A DNA stretch of 64,000 nt, taken from positions 1 through 64,000 of the forward strand of contig MCFL01000015.1 of NCBI GenBank assembly GCA_002102555.1. Reading direction: 5' to 3'. The stretch comes from Catenaria anguillulae PL171. Taxonomy: Eukaryota > Blastocladiomycota > Blastocladiomycetes > Blastocladiales > Catenariaceae. This document shows, one piece after another, positions 46,558-58,259 of the stretch. The position numbers and the translations under genes were made by a program. The first letter of the stretch is position 1, and each line of letters opens with the position of its first letter. Under the pieces are notes generated by a model. It was not told where the DNA came from. It searched no databases and saw nothing but the letters and a program-made list of their open reading frames with translations.

Positions 46558-47062
46558 CCCGCAGCAGCAGCAGCAACAAACCCAGTTTTCTGGAATGGGC
46601 GACGCGAACAATGTTGTGCGGCCCAACGGACCCGCACCCGGCGCAGCGGGTGGGAGTAACGGTGGCCACTGGTCGATGAATAGCGGTGGTCAAGCACCCG
46701 GCGGTAGTGCACCGACAGTCGCGGGAGCGGGTCGCGCGGGATCCGCGCCTGCTGCAACCGCGGCATCTTCCACAGCCGTCAACATGTTCCAGCCGCAGCA
46801 GCAAAACCATCACGCCCGGCCGCCACCGCCGCCTCAACAGCAGCAGCAGCAGCAGCAAGGGACGGGTCCGATGCGAGGCCCACAACCGCAGCAACACCAG
46901 CAGCAACAACTCGGTTCTGGGCCAGGTCAGCAGCACGCCCAAATGCAGCAGTACAATGGGCAGATGCAGCCTGGCGGGCAGCAGCAGCAGCAGCAGAATA
47001 TGGCGGATGCGCAAAAGAGGGGGCCGCCGCAAGGTACCGAGTATGATCCCAGCCTCCTCTGA
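45258..47062 (+). CDS. RAD52: RAD52 homologous recombination mediator
   Basis: RAD52 anneals single strands and helps load RAD51 during double-strand break repair. Five exons (45258-45477, 45563-45669, 45746-45898, 45976-46156, 46224-47062) join into one frame of 499 residues. The conserved N-terminal annealing domain fills exons 1-4: [20 protein letters not shown], then [37 protein letters not shown] with the [20 protein letters not shown] segment. The start is the in-frame ATG at 45258 ([10 protein letters not shown]). Exon 5 codes for a disordered tail that is Gly/Asn/Pro-rich with long Gln runs (about 46503-46580, 46828-46860, 46978-46997). A RAD51-binding region cannot be recognised by eye in that tail. 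Confidence 0.95.
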
Positions 47063-47399
47063 CGCTCACATTGATGGCTTGTGACTGACTCCTGTGTCCG
47101 TGTTCTCTTTTGTGCAGAATGGTCGGGAATCAGGCAAAGCGCATGAGGACGTGAAATGCGTTGGCAATCAAGAAAGTAAGTGCTATCCGTCAAGAGGGTC
47201 GGCTCGAAACATGTCGTCCGCCCAGACTCTTCCAACTTGTCTCGACTTGACTCGATGTGTCAGCTGTCATGCCATGTATTTGTAAAAACACCGTTTCATC
47301 AGGATGACCATACCTGCGTTTTGCCACACACACACATGTATCATTGCCATAGCAATCCGCCATCCGACTCTGTCGACAATGCATACAAGAGCGATTCCA
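47063..47399. other. Convergent intergenic region
   Basis: A short gap between the 3' ends of RAD52 and the GCP5-like gene. No gene is seen. Confidence 0.45.
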
Positions 47400-50378
47400 C
47401 TATCGACGCAAAATGCTCACCACTGTCAAATCTGAATCCGGACCATTGAAATGACAATGAAATGAAATGAACATACAATGCACCGCGTTGCCCTTAGTGG
47501 CCATAATGTCAAGCGACGTGACCAAGAATCGCCGAATGGCCATAAACCGCTCAGCAATATCCTTGAACTTGGCCAGGAGCTTGGGTTTCCACTCGACGGT
47601 TGCCTGTGTTGTTCCCCGATCCACAAACTGGGACCAGACAAGGTGATCAAACACGGCGGCAAACTCGCTGCACAAACCAAACACTTGGCCGATTGCATCC
47701 GACAGCGGCGTAGTCTAACACTCACCCTGTCAGCAAAGGCAAACAATACCTGTGAAGTGAAAGCGTAAGCACGTACCCTCAACAACATCAAATCCACAAC
47801 CCGATTCACAAACACATCATGCGCTGAAATCAATGAATCGACCGTCTGCGACTGCTCCATCCGCCGTCTCAACACGTGCCGCTCGCCATCAATCACGCTG
47901 ACCATCCAAAACGCCTCAACGGCATTGACGAAATGCACGAGCTGAAACCTCAGCCCAAGCACATTATCCCAATGGCTCGACCTCAACCTGCGAATCGCAA
48001 CATACGCCTCGTCCTCGAGCAAGTACTTTGCCTGCTTCAAGTACAAGAGCGCCGTCAAGATGCGATTGTACATGTCGACATGGCCCGCCGATACAATCAA
48101 ATTCACGGGCCAAGCCGGACTATAGCTCGCGTACACGGCCCCGAGCGCATTGCGTCCCTGAACGATCCCGATCTGAATATCGCCGTGGCCGCCATCTTGT
48201 CCAACCCGGAGCCCGCACGCTTGTCGCATGCGCCCAACGGCCGCGCCAATTGTTTCAAAGACAATATCGTGCGTGGCCCACTCGCGCCGGCGCTTGATGC
48301 GTCGAAAGATGGGCGCCAGTGCTTGGGTCCATTCTGCCCCATTTTCCATGAGGTACACGCTCGACACGAGGCGCAGGTGCGCGTCGATGCGGTACGTGGA
48401 CATGAACCGCGACACGACGTGCGCCGAGTGGGAAAGGTATGGCGCGAGGGCGGTGGCGGCGCATTCTATGAGAATGGGCCCCATGGGCCGTGCGAGGCGG
48501 ATATCCGCCGATGTGAGGCGGCGCGATTGTGTGACAAGGTCAGATAGCGGGCAGGTCGTTGAGTCCATGACGAGCGAGTGCAGGTGCGCAGTGAATGATG
48601 CAAAGTAGGTGGTGGTTGTATGTGTTGGCGGCTGAGAAAACGATGCCGAGTCGATGTCTTTTGCAAGCGAGAGCATTTGCGCCGAAGAGGATGACAATGC
48701 CGACGGACGTGTACGACTCAGGGCAACCGACTTGCCAATGACGAGCATGCGGTCGATGAGGTCGGCGGGGAACAAGCGCGGGGTTTTTGATGTGTCAACG
48801 AGAAATCCGTGTCGCCAGACGTCGAACTCGTTTGCGTCGCCAGAGTTGGAATCCGGTGAGGGCGCAGGGACGGTGCGAATAAAGAACGAGTCAGGGGCGA
48901 GTACTTGGCCCTCGTTGAGCCACCGGTCGAGGTGTGCGCAGAGTGCAGAGAAAGTCGTCAAAAACAGGCGGAGCCAGTTGGGGAATAGGGGGGAGAGTTG
49001 ACAGGCTGAGAGCTGGTCCACGAGGCGGTCAAGCAACATGGTTCCTGACTCAGTCGCGGGGTTTGACGATGCGTCGAGAAAGTCGCCCAATGCAAGGACA
49101 AACTCGGTCAATTGGGGGATTTGTCGGCTTAATGAAATCAAGGAGGCCTTGCGTGGGCCAGCTGACTGTTTCTGCCACAAGAGTGCATGCTGCAGGCCAA
49201 CCTCGAGTTTGCTCAGCTCTGAATCCAGCGCGTCCAGCTCCATTTGTACACCAAGGACAAATGCGGCCAGTACGGGATCAGAGGCATGCCGATTGTCGAG
49301 GTGCTTTGCAAACTCGTGGACGGGAAGCAATTTGGAAGCAACCCGAGCAATGTGGGCAAGGACCGTGCTGAGAGTATCGATTGCCAAATGCGTCAAGGCG
49401 ACTCGTCGTGCAACGCGCAGCTTTCCGTCCTCTGTCAGGGAGAACAGCCAAGTGGGCATGCGGCGGAGCGCCAGAATGCACTCTCGGACAAGATCGGCTT
49501 CGGTGACGACGGTTGCAGGAAACGGAACGGGATCCGCAGGCGAGTTGATGGACGTATGGTGCGCATTGGCGAAGGCAAGCGTGTGTGGGTCATGCGCCGA
49601 AAATGTGGTTGGTGGCAGTGAAGTGGGTGCCCGTCGCCAGTACTGCAGGGCAGCGAGGTGAGCAAGCCATGGAAGTGGATCAGCCGGCGGTGGTACATGT
49701 CCACCAAACGAATGCTGGCGCATTGGGTCGGCGCTGTCGACCTCCATGTTACTTAGATCTTGATCATCTTGATCGCCAATGTTAGACGAGGACGAAGAGG
49801 ATACTGAGCGAGGGGACCCCGGCGATGATGGTGCATAGGTCGGTGGCGCGTATGGTTCGAGACCTTGGTAGACCTCTGCAGCCGAGATGGGCGGCGCTTT
49901 GGATTGCTCGTTACGGCGGGCGAGTTCTTGAGCCAGTTGCGATTGGGCAATCACGCGGGCCATGACGGTTGGGTTGAGCGAGGGCATCATGTGCAAAAGG
50001 AGATCAAGGATAGCATAGTGCAGTCGTTCCTGTTTGACCGTGACCTCTGCTGTCAGTCCTCACCATTCAATGTTGGAGATGAGCATACAGCGCATGAGGA
50101 GATCAACGGACTGTCTCGAGCAGTTCCGGCGATGGTGGAGGGACGAGGTATTCGACTCTCTGCCGCAAAAAGTCTGCGGCGACATCCTGGCCGTCAATGC
50201 GCAGCTTGGTCTCTACGGCCTCGAGTTTTGTCCACACCTGGTGCTCGTTGCTGGCCAAGGCCGCGGTTCGGCGGATCAGCGAAGTGCATTGGCGGAGGGC
50301 GGCGTGCCGGCGGACGGGGTCGCTCTTGATAAACTTTTCCACCAGGCGCTGCAGATGGTATTGCTCGGTCTCGTTCAT
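47400..50378 (-). CDS. Gamma-tubulin complex component (GCP5-like, Spc97/Spc98 family)
   Basis: GCP proteins form the gamma-tubulin ring complex that nucleates microtubules. The main exon (about 50050-47777) has the GRIP1-type N-terminal part (VRECILALRRMPTWLFSL) and the GRIP2 part with SPAWPVNLIVSAGHVDMYNR, ALLYLKQAKYLLEDEAYVAI and FVNAVEAFWMVSVIDGERHV. A 62-nt intron (47776-47715) joins it to the last exon (TTPLSDAIGQVFGLCSEF, then FKDIAERFMAIRRFLVTSL), ending at 47400. Upstream, an ATG at 50378 opens MNETEQYHLQRLVEKFIKSD, probably the N-terminal exon; the junction around 50050-50105 is not resolved. The element HYAILDLLLHMMPSL resembles the corresponding part of GCP5. GCP4 or GCP6 are less likely alternatives. 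Confidence 0.8.
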
Positions 50379-50704
50379 GGTTGTCTTGTATTGTAAATGT
50401 GATTTTCAGGCGTAGTATTTTTTGCCAATATCTGCTTGCTTGTTGCATTTCAGCTTGACTGTGGGGGTCATCAAGAACATGCTTCTAGAATGGTTCTGGA
50501 AGAAAGGTCCCCCAGATGCTTGGTTGTGCTTGGTGCAAGAGAACGTGCTTCGATGCATGGTTGCAGAAGAAAAGAAGCCCATCCCCAGCCCATTCTCGTG
50601 CATCAAGTGGCGCCTTGTTGGCCGCCAAGCAAGCCCGCTGCACCCCTGGCCTGCACTTCGAGACGCCAACGGCAGGTCGACGCCGATTGCACCTCTTTGT
50701 ATCG

Positions 50705-51150
50705 GGCAATGCCAGGGGTACTAATAACATGGGGTCTGAAATCCCAGCGTAAAGGTATCCCGAGGTCAACTTGAAACAGACCGTAAGCACCCTTGTTCCG
50801 GGCAAACGGAACAGCCCAAATCAGGAATCGGTGGATGTGCACGCCATACCTGGTGCCGCGCTTCTGGAAGCAAACCGGAACTGCCTTCCCCCCCCCCCAC
50901 CTCCCCTCCGCCTGCATCCCTCATATGTATGTATGTACCATCGATGTTGTACATGCTGAGAATATATTCAACACTTCACAAATCAAGCACTCTCGGTCTC
51001 CCAACCTGTCCCTCAACTCCAACCTAACGGGTCGGCCATACTTATATGACTCAAGTGACAATGACAGTAGATGACAACTTGGTGTAGCCGTTAAGCACCT
51101 GAGCCTGGATCGGTGTTACGTAGACCCGAGTTCGAACCCTACAAGGGTTT
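50705..51150 (+). repeat. Left copy of inverted repeat with tRNA-like A and B boxes
   Basis: The outer 39-bp core (50710-50748) is perfectly shared with the right copy. A second conserved block is at about 50983-51045 (AAGCACTCTC, then CCCAACCTGTCCCTCAAC). An A-box-like TGGTGTAGCCGTTAAGC begins at 51080 and a B-box-like GAGTTCGAACC at 51128, followed by a T run. The arms do not pair, so it is not a working tRNA gene. The rest of 50379-52362 has no recognised gene. Confidence 0.7.
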
Positions 51151-52362
51151 TGCGTCATTTTCCTTTTTGGATCGGTGGCCGGTGGGCTATCCAACCCCGA
51201 TTGAACGCAAATGACGTACATATTGGCAGTGAATACCAAAAGAAGAGATGGATATGCATTCAGCACGGAACATTAAGTGCCGTAAACAAGACAGTGAAAC
51301 ATGACCAATTTAGCGACTCCACTCTATTATCATCAACCAGCCCTCCACCCTTGGAGAACCTCGATATGTTCCTCGTCCATGCACACCACCGCTCAAGTTA
51401 CCGCCCCCCTCGCCGACTCTCTCTGTATCAAAGCACGAGCCTCGCCCTCGACAATCGCATAGGGTGAATCCGCCATGCAACCTGCCACATTGCCCAACGC
51501 ATGCCGCGCCGCCAGATCTACTCAACATGACGAAGCGTCATATTCGCACTCGGCCGCCCGCGGTTGTTGGATTGGACCCCCAGAGGCGGAACTGGTCGAC
51601 GGCAAGGGTGGTGCGTAACGCTGTGCGTAACGTTAGGGACGTGGGATAGCGATCCCTCGACATGTAGCACCCGATAACGACAACGGAACTGCCGCGCTGG
51701 ATGCCACCTGCCGCGTACAACTGCCTAGCATGACGGCGGCACCTTGAGTTGACATCCATGATCCACAACTTGACTGTGGTATTTATGCGCTTGACGTGGC
51801 GGCAGGCGAGGAATGCGAAATGCGAGTGCATGGTCAAATCGGATCATGGGCAAGCAAGCCGTGTGTGGCACGTATGTACAAGGCTTTTGCCTGAGACTGG
51901 GGGTTACTCGATCGCCAGTGTGTGCTTGCATGGCGGCCAGCGGCGGTCCTGGGTGATTGATTCTGGTTCTGGAGGGATACTGGAGGACAGGGTCGTATTG
52001 GAATGAGTGAGTGTAGTGGTGTACCCTAATCGCATAGCAACTGCTACGATGGTGGACGCCCGTGGCAGGTGTGGCCGACCAGTGCAACTCGGATTGTTGT
52101 CGAGCGGCGGCGTTGGCTTCGCTGAGCGTGGACGAGGTGGACAGGAAGGCGGGTCGTCGCAAAAGAATTGTGCTGTGGCTACAAAATTCACAAAGTCCAT
52201 GGATGCGCTCGTTTGCGCAGCCAAGACTCCATGAGCCCAAATGAGTTGTCGTTGGCAGTTGGTTCGAAGTAGCGAGACACCGGCATGGCGAGCTGAGGGC
52301 GACAGCGACGCCAACCCGGTTTAGTTGCGGCCTCTCATCAGCTACCGTATAGCCAACGCACA

Positions 52363-55189
52363 ATGAATTCGACCCAGTACCAGACAATTATTGCCGACCT
52401 TGCCGAGCAAGAACTCGACAAACGTGGTGCTCGGGGGCGCGATGACTTTGCTGTGACCCAAGTTGTGCCCATGCCCGCACCTGTGCGAGCGCCGACCACC
52501 CCAACGACCAACCATGGGATCGTGACCTTCGAAATAAAGTCCAAATCGCATCCGGATGCGTCCCCGAGCCGCTCCGCCCGCCTCGTTTTGCTCGGCAGTA
52601 CGTCTCAACATGCCGGGTGCCTGGCTCGCGACGTGCAAGTCTCCATTCGCTACCTATCGCGCCCCCTTCCCCTTCAATCCAAGCATCTTGGGCGGCTCAA
52701 CGAGATAGGCCGCTTTGTCCCGGAATTGACCGTCGAAAACCTTGTGGACGAGGGCTCGGTTCAGATTTCTCGCTCTCAAGTGGAAGGACTGATTCGCTTT
52801 CTCATCAACGTTGGTCCATGCCTCGGTGCTCGCAACAAGGAGTGCATTGATCTTCTCCGTGAGAGAAACCTGACCACCATCAACGACCAACGCTCAAACG
52901 ACCAAAGCGTCCTCGCATCTATCGACAATATCCTCGTTGTACACAATGGCTCTGAGCACGAGACAATCCGCGATCGGTTATGCGAACTGCTTTCTGGCTG
53001 TGTGCCATGCGCCAATCGCCAGAAAATGCTTCCAGCCGTCATTGAGCGCCTGCGTGCTCCAAAACCCACGCCGCTGAAGGGTGTGTTTGTCCTCTCCGTC
53101 GTGCTGAGTCGGCACATTGTGCTTTGGCGATACTGACCCATCTTCCCATTCGCCTTTTCCCAGTCTCGAAGCCCACGCAATCTGCTACAAAGAGCTCCAT
53201 GGATGAGTACGTCAACTTTTTGCACCAAGTTACATGTCTGGCGGCGCAAATTAAACCCTCACTTTGCAGACAATTGGATGCCATCAACCCGAAATTGTCT
53301 CAGTTCCTTCGTGCACACCCCTTCCTGCTCTCCGTCCTCAACTTCACCAATCGCCATGCGCATTCAAAAGGAAACGGCCAAGGCCTTGAGATTCCCGACG
53401 ACATCAAGACCTTTGCACTCTTCATTCATTCCAGGAGCGCCAAAGCTTATCAAGTGCGGACCATGTTCATTTTCTGCACCACAAAAAGGACCAGATCTGA
53501 TCTCTTCACTTGTTCTGCAGGCACTTCGCACCTTCATTCCCACGCTCCCAACTGAGCGTACGCTTGCAACGGAACGGCTCAAGATGGCCCAGACCTCAGG
53601 ACTCGACCCGTTGGACGACCCAAGATTCAAGGACACTCTGCTCGAGCGGCTCTTCAGCGGCAAGGACAAGGACAAGTTGACTGCACTGCAGCGCACTCTG
53701 TTCATGTACCTCGACGAGGTAACACTCACGGCCACGCTGCTCATGAAGCGCAACGGCGAGGTGCTTGGGTTTGCGGATTCTGATGCTGCTATCATGGCAC
53801 AAGACAACCCAGACCAGCTCCCACTTGCTACGATGGGGCTCGCGCTCATGGTTCGTTCTCTCGGTGGGGGCCGTCCAGTGCCGTTGATGTACTTTTTGCA
53901 GGCAAAGTCGTGCGCCAACTTCATGCGGATGCAAATCTCAAGGGCCATCAGGACATTGAAGATGTGGGGATTGCGCGTCATCATTGTTTCATCCGATGGG
54001 TGCGTATTTCATTCTTTGCTCCACTTCCCAATCTGTTCAACATATCAGTTTCTCACGAACTCGAATATGCAGTGGCAGCGTCAATAAGTCGGCCTTTTGC
54101 AAGCACTTGGGCTTTCCTCATGCACGTTTCCACTGGATTCCCGATTTCACACACGTCTTCAAAAACTTGCGGAACAACCTGCACAACCGCGGCCGCATCT
54201 TGATTCCGTGCTACTACCCGCCCAGTCGCTACTACGATAAACTCGGGTATGGCTACGCCGACTGGGAGATTGTCGAGGTCTATGTCACGTACCTGGTAAG
54301 CAGCAGATCAGGTTACCTTGGTCCCACGCGCCGCCCATTGTCACTCGCACACATCAAGCTTGACGGCCGTTCAAAGATGAATGTTGGCCTCGCGGTCGGC
54401 ATTTTCAACTCAGACTTTGTCCGCACCATGCGCGACTTTTTCTTTTCCGCTGAAAATCGCTCAGAGTATCCATTCCTGCCAAAGGATGTGGAGGCGACTT
54501 GCCATTACATTGGTTTGTGCGCCCAGTTCTACGAACTGTTCACTGTACGGCGACCTGTCGACGCTGAGCGGCTTACCGCCCTGGCCGCCATCAAGGACGC
54601 ATTCACGACTTGGAGTGCGCACCATGACGTGCGAGTCGAACACGCGCGCACCGAGCTCACGGCACTCAAGGACATGGCTGCCGCGCAGGGCCGTGCATCC
54701 AGCACCGGCGCCGGCACATCCAAGAAGGGCGCCGCCGTACCAGACCAAGACGCCCAGCTCAAGAACATGATTGAAGAGCAAGAAGCCCACGTCAAGGATG
54801 TTGAGAACGAGTGGATCTCGAACGAGACAGCCGGTGACATTGTGACATGCATTGCCGTCGCGACGGAAGTGACAAAGTCGTTGTTTCGCGAGTGCGTTTT
54901 GGTCCCACTATGCTTGCTCTCCTGCGGGAATCGGCATTAACCAACAGTTGTTTGTAGGTTCCCCGACATCAAGGGCCACCTATACTTGCGCATGTTTGGC
55001 ACGAATTGCGTCGAGGCGCTGTTTTCGACGTGCCGCCAGCTCAGCGGTGACAACGAGCAGGTCCGAGTCACAGACTTGAGTTTGGCATTTGGATTGATGG
55101 ATCGTTTGGTGTGCTTCAGCGATTTGATTCGGAGGGCAAAGCGGTCGTACCTGTATCCTGAGGAAGACGAGGAGGGAGAAGATGATTGA
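52363..55189 (+). CDS. P-element/THAP9-like transposase
   Basis: Five exons (52363-53080, 53164-53453, 53521-53999, 54073-54891, 54958-55189) join into an uninterrupted 845-residue frame. The catalytic core matches the RNase-H-fold P-element transposase pattern. First acidic site: LFMYLDEVTLTATLLM followed by GEVLGFAD. Then LATMGLALMVRSLGGGRPVP and LMYFLQAKSCANFM, and the second site WGLRVIIVSSDGGSVNKSAF leading to HWIPDFTHVFKNLRNNL. A helical insertion with a charged coiled segment follows. The third site is in FGTNCVEALFSTCRQLSG, where animal members have D-x-LE-x-FF. Thus D, D and E are all present. No N-terminal THAP zinc finger is visible in the first 240 residues. An acidic tail ends it (EEDEEGEDD). 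The family call rests on motif pattern from memory of the family and needs a profile search. Confidence 0.65.
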
Positions 55190-55367
55190 CATTATGAAGT
55201 GGGTTTGTATGATTTTGTGTGCGAATAATGAATGAAGGACGTGGGATAACATCAAGGTATGACAACCAGTCAAATGGAAGCGGTGAGGATATAGTATTGA
55301 AAGGTCGGTTGAAATTGAGTGAGAAAACAAGAAAAGAAAAGTCATGGCCTGTCGATATTGGGGGAAA

Positions 55368-58121
55368 TCATGATGCAAATGAGGAGTTGTGGGGGGATAC
55401 GTGATGCGGATCATGTGATTGGTGCGTCTGGCCGTTATTGAGATTGGGAAGATGTGAGGGCACTGGTTGGTTGTGCATTGGAGTGGATGGCGGGTAATAC
55501 GACGCCAGCATCGGTGACATTGGCTGACCGTGCGCTTGAGTGCCCGACGGGTAGACCGCGGGCGGCGGCGGCGGCAGCGCATGCGGCAGACCGTGCGCTT
55601 GGGCGCCCGACGGGTCGTACCATGCCGCTTGAGTGCCCGACGGGTAGGCCGCGGGCGGCGGCGGCGGCAGCGCATGTGGCAGACCGTGCGCTTGGGCGCC
55701 CGACGGGTCGTACCATGCCGCTTGAGTGCCCGACGGGTAGACCGCGGGCGGCGGCGGCGGCAGCGCATGTGGCAGACCGTGCGCTTGGGCGCCGGACGGG
55801 TCGTACCATGCTGCCTGAGTGCCCGACAGGTAGACCGCAGGCGGCGGCGGCGGCGCATGCGGCAGACCGTGCGCTTGGGCGCCGGACGGGTAGACCGCGG
55901 GCGGTGGCGGTGGCGGCGGGTGATGCTGGTGAGCATGCTGATGGGACACATAGGACGACGGCGTCTGCGGAGGCGGCAGACCGAGTGGCGGCGCAACCAC
56001 AGGGGGATGCTGTAGTGGTAGGGGAAATGCGCCGGGTCCTTGGTGCTGATCGTTCATGGTTGGCAGGGATGGGGACGGGAGCGGCAGCAGTTGAGGGTCG
56101 GACTGCACGCTAGACTTGGCTGCCCGGACACCACTTGATCTTTTGCGACCTGGACAGCTCAAAGCATGAGATGCAAGCACCCAATGTGAAGCCTGGGAAA
56201 TTCGATGGCGTGCGTACCTTTTCCTTTCCCACCTCGCTTGCTTGGTGCTGCAGCAGGGGTGGCCGCCGTGCCAGATTCCTGAGGAGCCGTCGCACCGTCG
56301 CTGAAATTCCCGGTCCGTCCTGGGAACACACAACGGGTGTTACAAGCAGCATGACAACGCCCGATAAATCAAAGAACGTACTGCGCTTGCTAGCCGATGG
56401 CTGGTTTGAACCACCTGCGCCCATGGTCGCCGTCAAGGTTGTGGGACTTGTGACTACATGAAGAAGACGCGCACTGTGGTCAGAAACTCATGAATGGTAC
56501 GAGCAGAGTGCTGCAAGCGCAGACAAACCAGTAGGGCCGGCGTTCTCATTCTGCTGCCGAATCAGACCCGTGGTTGTTGGTGGATGTTGGTTTCGAGTTG
56601 ATTTCGACTTGACGAGCAAGAGGCGGATGCGCTGTCGATGGTCGTTCTGCTCGGGATCCACCTGCTCTTGCTTGATCCAGTCCGAGAAAAGCTTGACGAA
56701 CTCACCCTGCTTCAGGGTGAGGAACGGGCGGATCATGCGCTTGAACGTGAAGTCAGCCAGGCCAGGATCTGAGGCGTGGTCACCGTACATGACATGGAGC
56801 AGGTCTTGGAAGTGGGCACGGAATGTCGAGGAAGAAAGAAACGCTTCTGTGCGATGGATGGCCCAGAGCCGCGGTTGCTTCAAGCGATCCGCACCGTCAT
56901 GGGTGAGCACAGCGGAGAGTCCACAATCCAGCCAAAAGTAAAACGGGACAGCCTACATGCTGGATGTGAGGAATATGAAAGTGACACGGATTTGAAGAAA
57001 TAAGGATACTAATGTACGTCTGGGCGCGGAACAATGAGCCCGCCACGATCGATTGCCAGCACCTTTGACAAATATGCATAATCGCCATCCAGTAGCTCCT
57101 GTCGCTCGGCGTTCGCTCGCGCGACGACTTCTGGTGTGGCCTTTTCGGGGGAAACGCGGATGACCGCGAGATTACGCTGGGCGGCATGGTACAAGTGACG
57201 AAAGGCGTGGCCTTCTGGTGGCATGTGCTTGTACAGGGACCGCGAGACGAGCCAACCCATCACATGCCCAATGGTCGCAAGATGAGCGCGAATGTCGCTG
57301 TAGCCGCGCGCGAATTCCTCGAGATCATGAAGGGAATGAAACTCGACATCGGCCAGCGCAGCATCAACGTCAAACTCAGCCTGCAAATCAACAGAATGAC
57401 GCGCGCACTTGAGGGCCAGCAGCAGGGAGCAGACCGCCGGGTACACGAAGTAGATGGCTGCCTCGACGGCAGACTCGGACGACGACGACGAGGCGGTGAT
57501 TTGGTCGGATTGCTCAAGAGCATCCAAGACCAACTGCGCGCCGATTTCGGATGCGTAGAACTCGAGGGCCACGACACAGTCGATCGGCAAAGAGAGTGTG
57601 TGGTAGAGGAAGGCAATGTCGTGCGTAAGCTGCTCGTTTATCGTGTCGATTGCCTCCAAGGACAGGTTGCCAATCAAGGCCCCGAACAGCCGCTCGTCGG
57701 GCGAGAACCACTGGGGTACGCCCAACGCGACTTTGGTGACAGTCTTTTGGAATACACGGTATGGTAGAACTCGAGAGATCAGTTGGGCCACAGTTGGCCA
57801 TTCGGCCTTGGGTGAGTGGCGCCGACGGCGCCAGCGGGAGGAGGAAATGAGCCCGTTGAGGCGGTCGACGGATGTGCTGGTAGAGCTCGATGCAGCGCGA
57901 GACGAGGGGTTCAGGGAATGACTGGCAGTTTCGGGTGCGGAGACGTCGGGAGGAGACTGGTCGTCAAGGGGATCGTCGAAGGAAGGGCTTTCCGGTTCTG
58001 GATCTGGGTTGGCGTCAGGTCGCGGGTCGGCGTCGGGAAGCAAAGTGAGCTCACAGTCGGCGAGATTGCGCTCGAGCTGTTCGTCCTTGTCCTGTAAGAG
58101 TTGAAGGATGTCGTCGTCCAT
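55368..58121 (-). CDS. Unrecognised multi-exon protein with repeat-rich C-terminus, convergent with the transposase
   Basis: From the ATG at 58121, exon 1 (58121-57018) encodes an acidic, Ser-rich start and then an alpha-helical region (WPTVAQLISRVLPYRVFQKT; LFGALIGNLSLEAIDTINEQ; FRHLYHAAQRNLAVIRVSPE). Exon 2 (56952-56501) continues it (VPFYFWLDCGLSAVLTHDGA; FRAHFQDLLHVMYGDHASD). Exons at about 56474-56382, 56319-56218 and 56149-55368 add a basic Ser/Gly/Lys-rich linker and the Pro-rich repeats ending at 55368. The junction between 56501 and about 56474 is unresolved; the best frame would need a 27-nt gap. I recognise no family. Its stop lies 178 bp from the transposase stop, so the two may be partners in one element, as second genes are in several transposon families. 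Confidence 0.65.
55530..55910 (-). repeat. About four 93-bp coding tandem repeats
   Basis: Units of 31 codons (YPSGTQAAWYDPSG, then AQAHGLPHALPPPPPAV) recur about four times with few changes near the C-terminus of the unrecognised gene. They are GC-rich and in frame. Confidence 0.85.
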
Positions 58122-58259
58122 TGCGTTGTTTCTGTACGAATACTCTCAAATTGGTATGTCGTCAAGGCTTGGTTCGCATCCCTCGTGCATAGCTCCTGCC
58201 GTAAGTATATATGTACTGAGGAGATCGGGGCACCCGAGCTGAGTGGCAGCAAAACGGAA

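Noticed and set aside
46393-47032. Minus-strand poly-Leu/Cys frames opposite RAD52
   Set aside because: Antisense of the CAG/CAA-rich Gln tail.
51070-51150. Functional tRNA gene
   Set aside because: A- and B-box-like motifs are present but the acceptor and T stems do not pair.
54980-55996. Minus-strand 338-codon frame rich in Arg/His
   Set aside because: It overlaps the transposase end and the Pro-rich repeats in a non-coding frame; the composition is typical of a shifted repeat.
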